Shown: positions 1-5,968 of the stretch, piece after piece
Layout of the letters: every line of letters begins with the position of its first letter
Position numbering within the stretch: position 1 is the first letter of the stretch
Origin: DATIXD01 sp035518875
GTDB taxonomy: Bacteria; Pseudomonadota; Gammaproteobacteria; Methylococcales; Methylococcaceae
Direction: 5' to 3'
Assembly: GCA_035518875.1 (NCBI GenBank)
Contig: DATIXD010000191.1
Location: forward strand, 1-5,968
DNA length: 5,968 bases
The notes under the pieces: generated by a model
What the model saw: the letters and a program-made list of their open reading frames with translations, nothing else
Database searches by the model: none
Told to the model about the DNA's origin: nothing
Program-made: the position numbers and the translations under genes

Positions 1-1739
1 GTTGGGACGACTACGATCGCCGGCTGATTTCGCCCGGCGGCGGCGTCTTTCCGCGCGACGCCAAGGATATTCCGCTGGCGCCGCAGATGCGTCAGTGGCT
101 CGGCGTACGGTTCCGCTCCGTCGACGGCGAGGGGCTGATCCGCCTCTTGCTCACCGCGCCGGTCGACCTGTTGTGGCTGGGGGGCATCGGCACCTACGTC
201 AAGGCGAGCGCGGAAACCCACGAAGAAGTCGGCGACCGCGCCAACGATGCGGTCAGGGTGGACGCCTGCGAGTTGCGGGCCAGGGTGGTCGGCGAGGGCG
301 CGAATCTGGGTTTTACCCAGAAGGGCAGGATCGAATTTGCCCTGGCAGGCGGATTGATCAATATTGACGCGGTGGACAATTCCGGCGGGGTGGACTTATC
401 CGATCATGAAGTGAACCTGAAAATCCTGATGGCGACGCTGGAACGCAAGGGCGTCGTCACCGGCGCAGCGGAACGCGATCTTTGGCTCACAGAACTGACT
501 GCTGAGGTCTGCAGCAAGGTGATTGCCAACAATCGCCTCCAGAGTCTGTGCCTTTCGCTCGATCGGGAGCGCTGCCAACGCGACAGCGGGCCTTTTCTCG
601 AGGTCGCCGACCGGCTGGAGAACTCGGGACTGCTGGACCGAACCACCGAGTCCTTCCCTAAGCGTAAAGAGATTCTGGCGCGACAGTCACAGGGCATGAG
701 CCGACCCGAACTCGCCGTTCTGATGCTCTACAGCAAGCTGGCACTGAAGCAGGCCGTGCTGGAAAGCGCTGACTTTCTCGCCGCCTCTTTCCTAAGACCC
801 TTGCTCGAGGCTTATTTTCCCGAGGAACTGCGCGGGCGTTTCGCCGCACATCTGGGCGATCACTCCCTGGCCCGGGAGATTACCGCCACGGCGTTGGTCA
901 ATGCCGTCATCAACCAGGCCGGTTGCGGATTTCTGGCTGTGATGGAGGAACTTAACTCCGCCTCGCTCATCCACGCCGTGAGCGCCTATTTGTCCTTCGA
1001 CGAAATCATCGGCGGCAAGTCTTTGCGCGTTCGAGTCCAGGAACTGGAGGGCGCAATTCCCGCCGACCGTCAGCATCGGCACCTGCTAAGATTCGAAGAC
1101 CTGTTGATCGGCTATTGTCGCTGGGCTTTGGAACAAGGGCAGCGCCTCGTTCCCGGCACTGAGGTCAGTGCGGCCTGGCGCACGTTTTTTGCGCAATATC
1201 TCGACCATCTGACCCAAACGCTGACCGAAGCCGAGCGGGCCGGTTTCGAGCAGGTATCGGCAGAACTGAAGGAGGAAGGATTCGAGGGGCAGGAAGCGCG
1301 CCTGATGGCGCTGATGAACCGGTTGGCTGATTTCCCGTTGCTCGCCGATTTGGCCAGACTGACCGGCGTAACGATCGTGGAGGCCGCGCAACGTTACGCG
1401 GCTGTCGCCGCCTACCTCGGACTCGAACGGATCGAACCGCTACTCGATCGCGTAGCCGCGAGGGATCACTGGGAACGGCGGGTGCTGCTCCTTCTCCGCG
1501 GGCGATTTCGCTCCAAGCTCGCCCGTCTTACCCGCGCGCTCATCGAGGCAGGACATAAAGCACCCGAGCCATTCTTCGCCTCCTGCAGTGGCAGACAACG
1601 GCTGGAACGGTTTCAACGCCTGCACCGGGAGCTCAATGAAGCGAGTCAGGTCTCCATTCCGCCGTTTTTTGTCCTCAGCGCGGAATTGGACGGCCTGTCG
1701 GAATGCTGTGTCGGTTCGGGAATGACCCAGAATTCATGA
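1..1739 (+). CDS. NAD-specific glutamate dehydrogenase, large type, C-terminal part (5' end outside window)
   Basis: This is the C-terminal 578 codons of a large NAD-dependent glutamate dehydrogenase, which oxidatively deaminates glutamate to 2-oxoglutarate and ammonium in the cytoplasm. The reading frame is open from base 3 (WDDYDRRLISPGGGVFP), so the ATG at 87 is internal and not the start. Family landmarks follow in order: GGIGTYVKAS (about residues 60-69), VVGEGANLGFTQKGRIEF, and DNSGGVDLSDHEVNLKI near residue 130. These belong to the Rossmann-fold dehydrogenase part. A long helical C-terminal region follows, including the conserved-looking GMSRPELAVLMLYSKL at about residues 230-245. Members of this class are about 1600 residues long, so roughly a third is visible, and it ends in TGA at a normal place. 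The homologue in Pseudomonas aeruginosa is called gdhB. One oddity is LLWLGG, where relatives as I recall them usually have LLWNGG. The family call is secure. Confidence 0.95.
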   Translation, partial: WDDYDRRLISPGGGVFPRDAKDIPLAPQMRQWLGVRFRSVDGEGLIRLLLTAPVDLLWLGGIGTYVKASAETHEEVGDRANDAVRVDACELRARVVGEGANLGFTQKGRIEFALAGGLINIDAVDNSGGVDLSDHEVNLKILMATLERKGVVTGAAERDLWLTELTAEVCSKVIANNRLQSLCLSLDRERCQRDSGPFLEVADRLENSGLLDRTTESFPKRKEILARQSQGMSRPELAVLMLYSKLALKQAVLESADFLAASFLRPLLEAYFPEELRGRFAAHLGDHSLAREITATALVNAVINQAGCGFLAVMEELNSASLIHAVSAYLSFDEIIGGKSLRVRVQELEGAIPADRQHRHLLRFEDLLIGYCRWALEQGQRLVPGTEVSAAWRTFFAQYLDHLTQTLTEAERAGFEQVSAELKEEGFEGQEARLMALMNRLADFPLLADLARLTGVTIVEAAQRYAAVAAYLGLERIEPLLDRVAARDHWERRVLLLLRGRFRSKLARLTRALIEAGHKAPEPFFASCSGRQRLERFQRLHRELNEASQVSIPPFFVLSAELDGLSECCVGSGMTQNS

Positions 1740-1798
1740 AACAGTCCTGCGTTGCGTCGCACCTAACCGGTTGTTTAATTTGAAGTTTGACACACGCA

Positions 1799-1821
1799 GC
1801 GCACCCTCGGGCGGCTTTTTT
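1799..1821 (+). terminator. Probable rho-independent terminator of the glutamate dehydrogenase gene
   Basis: An imperfect GC-rich hairpin (GC-GC-CC pairing with GG-GC-GC around a CTC loop, with one unpaired base on each side) is followed directly by six T residues at 1816-1821. It lies about 60 bases after the dehydrogenase stop, at the expected place. The short, bulged stem keeps confidence moderate. No T-tract hairpin was found for the convergent minus-strand transporter gene that ends at 1875. Confidence 0.5.
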
Positions 1822-1874
1822 CGCAGCCTCTCGGCGCCCTCCCTGGCGCGATGATCAGGGCCGGAAGACCGCTG

Positions 1875-2663
1875 CTACGTTACCCAGACGAATTTCAATC
1901 CGATCAGCATCAGCACCGAAGCGAGCGCCGGCCGCAGGACGTACTCGGGAATCCTGGCGCTCAAATGACTGCCGACCCAAATGCCCGGCAAAGAGCCGAT
2001 CAACAGACTGCCTAGCAGGGCTAAGTCGACGTTGCCCATGTGCAGGTGGCCCAAGCCGGCAACCGCTGTCAGCGGGATAGCGTGGGCCAGATCGGTGCCG
2101 ACGATCCGGACGGTGGGAAGACGCGGATAGAGGTAAAACAGGGCCACGGTGCCCAATGCACCCGCGCCTATGGAGGAGAGCGTCACCAGACAGCCGAGCA
2201 GCAATCCGATCAGCACGGTGGCCGGCATCTGCCAATGCGCGAAACGGCCGGGGTTGTGCGAGTCGGTTTCCAACGATGCCTTCATCAGGCGGTTGCGTAA
2301 AAACAGCGCCAGGGCCGTCAGAATCAAGGCTATTCCCAAGGCGTAGGTAATCACCGAGGAGATCGTCGATTTCGGTATGTCAAAATATTCCAAACAAAAG
2401 ATAACCGCCAAAGCAGCAGGCAGGCTACCCATGGACAAGTGGCCGACGATCTTCCAGTCGACCGAGCGGTGATTGCCGTGGTGGACCGCGACCCCGCCGG
2501 TCTTGGTGATGGCGGCGAACAAGAGGTCGGTACCGACGGCGGTGTTGGGCGCGAAGCCAAACAAAAAAACCAGCAGCGGCGTCATCAACGAGCCGCCGCC
2601 GACTCCGGTGAGTCCGACTAAAAGGCCCACCGAAAGGCCGGATACGATGTAGGCGAGTTCCAT
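1875..2663 (-). CDS. TauE/SafE family (sulfite/anion exporter-like) membrane protein
   Basis: This 262-residue integral inner-membrane protein belongs to the TauE/SafE (formerly DUF81) family, whose characterised members move sulfite, sulfoacetate or related organic anions. The substrate here cannot be read from sequence. The N-terminal helix carries the family glycine motif GVGGG (residues 20-24). The protein is an inverted two-fold repeat: VGTDL occurs at residues 43-47 and again at 188-192, each about 23 residues after a glycine- or serine-rich helix start (GVGGG in the first half, SSIGAGALG in the second). A polar loop at about 125-145 (including SLETDSHNPGR) separates the halves. Length is typical for the family. 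The ATG at 2661-2663 is chosen because the helix begins at once; a weak GGAT lies about eight bases upstream. It is transcribed divergently from the calcium/sodium antiporter. The family is secure and the function is not. Confidence 0.92.
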   Translation of the reverse strand: MELAYIVSGLSVGLLVGLTGVGGGSLMTPLLVFLFGFAPNTAVGTDLLFAAITKTGGVAVHHGNHRSVDWKIVGHLSMGSLPAALAVIFCLEYFDIPKSTISSVITYALGIALILTALALFLRNRLMKASLETDSHNPGRFAHWQMPATVLIGLLLGCLVTLSSIGAGALGTVALFYLYPRLPTVRIVGTDLAHAIPLTAVAGLGHLHMGNVDLALLGSLLIGSLPGIWVGSHLSARIPEYVLRPALASVLMLIGLKFVWVT

Positions 2664-2670
2664 AAAATAT

Positions 2671-2711
2671 CCGTTAGAGTTGTTCTGGTAATGACAAGCT
2701 AATTCTAACGG
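2671..2711. repeat. Inverted repeat in the divergent intergenic region, operator candidate
   Basis: CCGTTAGAGTT (2671-2681) pairs with AATTCTAACGG (2701-2711). Ten of eleven positions match, including a perfect outer block of eight, around a 19-base spacer. The right arm overlaps a minus-strand TAGAAT box and the left arm lies beside the exporter's start codon. This layout suits a dimeric repressor site or DNA loop, but no regulator gene is visible here. The repeat itself is seen directly and its role is inferred. Confidence 0.45.
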
Positions 2712-2731
2712 TTAAATTGAAAAGTAATTAA
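2702..2731 (-). promoter_or_regulatory. Weak sigma70-like promoter candidate for the TauE/SafE gene
   Basis: Reading the minus strand, TTAATT (2726-2731) and TAGAAT (2702-2707) are separated by 18 bases. The -10 matches the consensus at five of six positions and the -35 at only three. Transcription would begin near 2695, about 30 bases before the ATG. The -10 lies inside the right arm of the inverted repeat, so a bound regulator would block it. This is consensus matching by eye only. Confidence 0.25.
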
Positions 2732-2735
2732 GAAC

Positions 2736-2765
2736 TTGATGGCATATTCTTATGTGGAATATGCT
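2736..2765 (+). promoter_or_regulatory. Promoter candidate with embedded inverted repeat upstream of the calcium/sodium antiporter
   Basis: TTGATG (2736-2741) and TATGCT (2760-2765), 18 bases apart, give a moderate sigma70-like match of four of six at each box. A perfect 8-bp inverted repeat, GCATATTC (2742-2749) and GAATATGC (2757-2764) around seven bases, fills the spacer and most of the -10. It could be an operator, or an RNA hairpin if transcription starts upstream. This supports placing the antiporter start downstream at 2829 rather than at the in-frame ATG at 2739. Confidence 0.3.
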
Positions 2766-2828
2766 GCCATGAGCGACTTCGCACTCCACTGCCCTTGGAC
2801 TCAGAAAAATAACATGGGAAACAATAAC

Positions 2829-3926
<1,098 letters not shown>

Positions 3927-3973
3927 TCGGCATCCCCCATTCAACCTGCAATGCTCTTGAATCAGGCTCCGCC

Positions 3974-4014
3974 CCGGTAGCTGTTGCCCGCCGACGGCGG
4001 GCAACAGCTACCGG
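3974..4014. repeat. Perfect 20-bp palindrome with one-base centre (REP-like or bidirectional terminator)
   Basis: The left arm (3974-3993, beginning CCGGTAGCTGTTGCCC) is perfectly complementary to the right arm (3995-4014, ending GGGCAACAGCTACCGG), with a single A at 3994 between them. It sits between the antiporter stop and the convergent small membrane-protein gene. Neither side has a T-tract, so it is not a canonical intrinsic terminator. Such long exact extragenic hairpins are often repetitive (REP/RAYT-type) elements, but only one copy is present in this window. In RNA it would form a very stable stem that could still protect or end both transcripts. Confidence 0.75.
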
Positions 4015-4056
4015 AACGATTGCGGCGCTTGGCTTAACGGTATCGGTTTGGTCAGT

Positions 4057-4305
4057 CTATCTGTTCCTCTCCAACCGCAATTCGTTGCTTTCCTCGGCTG
4101 ACCGGTCCATGGCCCCCCTTTCCCTCGGTTTCAAGGTCAGTTTCGCGATAGCGGTCCAGGAAATGATGAACAGCAGCATCGCGAGAGCCGTGACGGTGAG
4201 CCGATCGGGTTGTTTCATCCAGAACAGCACCCACTTGGGCTTGATGAGGCCGATGATCAGGATTAGCAGTGAAACCGCCACCAGGACTTTCAAAAAAATC
4301 AGCAT
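4057..4305 (-). CDS. Small two-helix membrane protein of unknown function
   Basis: This encodes 82 residues with two hydrophobic segments, residues 2-22 (LIFLKVLVAVSLLILIIGLI) and about 37-57 (containing LAMLLFIISW). They are joined by a tryptophan- and lysine-rich loop (KPKWVLFWMKQPDR) and followed by a charged tail. The start at ATG 4303-4305 is chosen because AGAGGA lies five bases upstream, a near-ideal Shine-Dalgarno, and the first helix begins at once. The frame stays open for 61 more codons upstream, but that stretch reads as polar non-coding sequence. The ribosome-binding region lies in the 10-bp palindrome GAGGATCCTC (4306-4315). I do not recognise a named family. The hydrophobicity, ribosome site and compact length suggest a real gene, and no function is assigned. 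It converges on the antiporter gene, with the long palindrome between them. Confidence 0.68.
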   Translation of the reverse strand: MLIFLKVLVAVSLLILIIGLIKPKWVLFWMKQPDRLTVTALAMLLFIISWTAIAKLTLKPRERGAMDRSAEESNELRLERNR

Positions 4306-4558
4306 GAGGATCCTCTTTAGTGCTCGATATTGATGCAGAGGCGCAGGATTAAACACCAAAATCTTGGGCGGCACTAGATGATCAACACCGGATATATCGA
4401 TCCTTGCTAACGAGTCTTCAGCAAAGGCGGGTCTCACTTCTCGCTTGACGGCACGACTTCCGATGCCGTGTACTTGTGTCATCGACAATAGGCATCAACC
4501 ACAAAAACTGAGCGAGCAGCCATCGCCCCCCAACCGGGACTGCCGTAGACCCATATCC
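4306..4558. other. Intergenic stretch between two divergent genes
   Basis: About 250 bases separate the small membrane-protein gene from the ATPase gene and read away from both. I see no tRNA, insertion-sequence end or convincing short gene. Its composition is less GC-rich in places than the flanking coding DNA. It holds a candidate promoter (4445-4474) and short inverted repeats such as ACGGCA (4448-4453) with TGCCGT (4464-4469), and GATGCC (4462-4467) with GGCATC (4491-4496). These are short enough to occur by chance. Confidence 0.5.
4445..4474 (+). promoter_or_regulatory. Sigma70-like promoter candidate for the AAA+ ATPase gene
   Basis: TTGACG (4445-4450, five of six matches to the -35 consensus) and TGTACT (4469-4474, four of six to the -10) are separated by 18 bases. 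Transcription would begin near 4481 and leave a leader of about 80 bases before GTG 4559. The 6-bp inverted repeat ACGGCA/TGCCGT fills the spacer. It is the best plus-strand match in this intergenic stretch, but it rests on consensus matching only. Confidence 0.3.
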
Positions 4559-5968
4559 GTGGAATATTACGCGACCTCTTTAGCACATATCCTCGCCGAA
4601 CTTGGGCGGCTGGACTTGTTCATCCGAGCTCAGGTCTGGCGGGCCCGCCAGCTGCATAAGGGCGAGCAGGATGGATTGGCCCCGTTCTACATCGGCGAAA
4701 CCGAGGTCGAAACCCTTCTGCAAAAGGCGGTGGGATCGCCGGTCTGGGCGGAGGTTCCCCTACCGGCCGAATTGCAGAGCGATCTTCAGACTGCGCTGGA
4801 TCGGATGGCGGCCGAGGTGGAACAACGCGTCGCGGCAAGCCTGAGCCGGGGAATCGACCTGCGTCTCATCAGCTTGGCGCAGACTTTCGGCCTATCGGCC
4901 TTCGATACGGATGCCATCCTCATCGCGCTTGCACCCGAACTCGACCGCCGCTACGAGCGGCTCTATGCCTACTTGCACGATGATGTGACGCGCAAGCATG
5001 CGACGGTGGATCTCGTTCTAAACCTTCTCTGTCCACAATTGGACGCCAGGATTGTGGCACGCGCACGGTTTGCCCCCACCGCGCCGCTACAACACCATGC
5101 GCTGGTGCAACTGTTCGAAGATCCCGGCTTTCGCCAGGCTTCGTTATTGGGCAAACACGTGCAGCTGGACCCGCGTATAGCCGACTATCTGCTTGGCGGG
5201 GATGAAATCGATAGTCGACTGCAGCCCTATGCGCAGCGCATCGAGCCCCAGGTCGATCTCGACCAGCTGATAGGTCTCGCCGACCTCAAGACGCGTCTGC
5301 CACAAATGACCGCCCCGCCGGTCGCCGACAAAGAGAGCCCCGTCCTTTATTTCCAGGGCCCTTACGGTGTGGGCAAACAGGCCATGGCCAAAGTGTTATG
5401 CAAGCAGGTCGATATGGGGTTGCTCTCGGTCAACACCCGACGCCTGGTGGGCGTCAAGATCGAGGAATTCGAAACCCTGGTGCGGCTGGCCCATCGTGAA
5501 GCCCGGCTGCAGGGGGCTGCGGTTTATTGGGATGGAGTCGACTGTCTGCTCGACGATGACCAGCAAACGCGCCGCGAGGACTTCGTGCAGGCGCTAGCCG
5601 CGCACCCGGGCTTGATTTTTCTGGGCGGGGACAAAGCCTGGGAACCATCGCGCCTGCACCACACGAGGAAATTCCTGCGTGTTGAATTTCCGCAGCCGAC
5701 CTACGATCAACGCCTGCAGCTCTGGACGACAGCGCTGCCCGAACAAGGGGTTGCTCTGGAAGCGGTCGCCGCCAAATTCCGTTTCAGCGGCGGCCGGATC
5801 CGGGACGCGGCCGCCACCGCCCGCTCCCTGGCTCATTGGCGGGACCCGGCAACAAGCCGGGTTAACGACGCCGATCTTTACGCCGCCTGCCGTCTGCAAT
5901 CCAATCGCAGGCTTTCGACGCTGGCCCAGGCGATCACGCCCCATTACGGGTGGGATGACATCGTGCTG
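4559..5968 (+). CDS. AAA+ ATPase with winged-helix-like domain, eCIS (Afp15/Pvc15) type, 3' end outside window
   Basis: The frame is open for 470 codons to the window edge. Order of parts: a helical N-terminus (1-100); a winged-helix-like segment at about 101-158 with the marker run LAPELDRRYERLYAYLHDD (124-142); then a first AAA module from about 230 to 450. In that module the P-loop is GPYGVGKQ (267-274), the Walker B region is VYWDGVD (322-328), a sensor-1-like strand is LIFLGGDK (352-359), and a sensor-2-like GGRIR is at 411-415. The P-loop has Gln where Ser or Thr binds magnesium, and Walker B lacks the usual Asp-Glu, so this module is probably non-catalytic. The last residues (ITPHYGWDDIVL) read as the linker into a second, canonical AAA module. 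This layout matches ATPases of extracellular contractile injection systems, whose exact role is poorly defined, though stand-alone relatives may exist. The start is uncertain: GTG 4559 fits the protein but lacks a clear Shine-Dalgarno, and ATG 4463 is also in frame. Confidence 0.82.
   Translation, partial: MEYYATSLAHILAELGRLDLFIRAQVWRARQLHKGEQDGLAPFYIGETEVETLLQKAVGSPVWAEVPLPAELQSDLQTALDRMAAEVEQRVAASLSRGIDLRLISLAQTFGLSAFDTDAILIALAPELDRRYERLYAYLHDDVTRKHATVDLVLNLLCPQLDARIVARARFAPTAPLQHHALVQLFEDPGFRQASLLGKHVQLDPRIADYLLGGDEIDSRLQPYAQRIEPQVDLDQLIGLADLKTRLPQMTAPPVADKESPVLYFQGPYGVGKQAMAKVLCKQVDMGLLSVNTRRLVGVKIEEFETLVRLAHREARLQGAAVYWDGVDCLLDDDQQTRREDFVQALAAHPGLIFLGGDKAWEPSRLHHTRKFLRVEFPQPTYDQRLQLWTTALPEQGVALEAVAAKFRFSGGRIRDAAATARSLAHWRDPATSRVNDADLYAACRLQSNRRLSTLAQAITPHYGWDDIVL

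Noticed and set aside
87..1739. A 550-residue protein starting at ATG 87
   Set aside because: The same frame is open and family-like back to base 3 (WDDYDRRLISPGGGVFP), so this ATG is internal to glutamate dehydrogenase.
1787..1792. Perfect TTGACA as a promoter -35 box
   Set aside because: The sequence about 17 bases on is a GC-rich hairpin with a T-run rather than a -10 box, and no plus-strand gene follows.
1834..1849. Hairpin GCGCC/GGCGC as a terminator for the exporter gene
   Set aside because: The stem is only five pairs and there is no T-tract in either direction.
4324..4400. TCGATAT (4324-4330) and ATATCGA (4394-4400) as a paired regulatory element
   Set aside because: Seven bases separated by 63 is weak and expected by chance in such a stretch.
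4057..4488. A 143-residue version of the small membrane protein
   Set aside because: The extra 61 residues are polar, lack a ribosome site at their start and precede a near-ideal Shine-Dalgarno for the 82-residue form.
5594..5944. A 116-codon minus-strand frame under the ATPase gene
   Set aside because: It lies wholly inside the ATPase frame, and its glycine- and arginine-rich product is typical of an antisense shadow in GC-rich DNA.

Overview
The window is a GC-rich bacterial chromosomal segment, most likely from a gammaproteobacterium. That placement rests on general protein character and base composition only. It holds five protein-coding genes, two of them cut by the window edges. No tRNA, rRNA, CRISPR array or insertion sequence was found.

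Region 1 (1-1739, +) is the C-terminal third of a large (~1600-residue class) NAD-specific glutamate dehydrogenase. An imperfect hairpin followed by six T residues lies about 60 bases after its stop. Region 2 (1875-3926) is a divergent pair of membrane transporters: a TauE/SafE-type exporter on the minus strand and a CaCA-family calcium/sodium antiporter on the plus strand. The 165 bases between them carry two inverted repeats, each overlapping a weak sigma70-like promoter, so the pair may be under local control. Region 3 (3927-4558) holds a perfect 20-bp palindrome with a one-base centre, a small two-helix membrane protein on the minus strand with a good Shine-Dalgarno, and about 250 bases without a convincing gene.

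Region 4 (4559 to the right edge, +) is an uninterrupted 470-codon frame with no stop inside the window. It encodes the N-terminal part of a tandem AAA+ ATPase with a winged-helix-like domain ahead of its first AAA module. This architecture resembles the ATPase of extracellular contractile injection systems (eCIS; Afp15/Pvc15 type). The first AAA module has a degenerate P-loop (GK followed by Gln) and a non-canonical Walker B, so catalysis would fall to a second module just beyond the edge. If the resemblance is right, the window ends at the entrance of an eCIS-like locus. No structural injection-system gene is visible here, so this remains an inference.

The genes do not form one pathway. Glutamate catabolism, ion/anion export, a small membrane protein and the ATPase look like separate transcription units.
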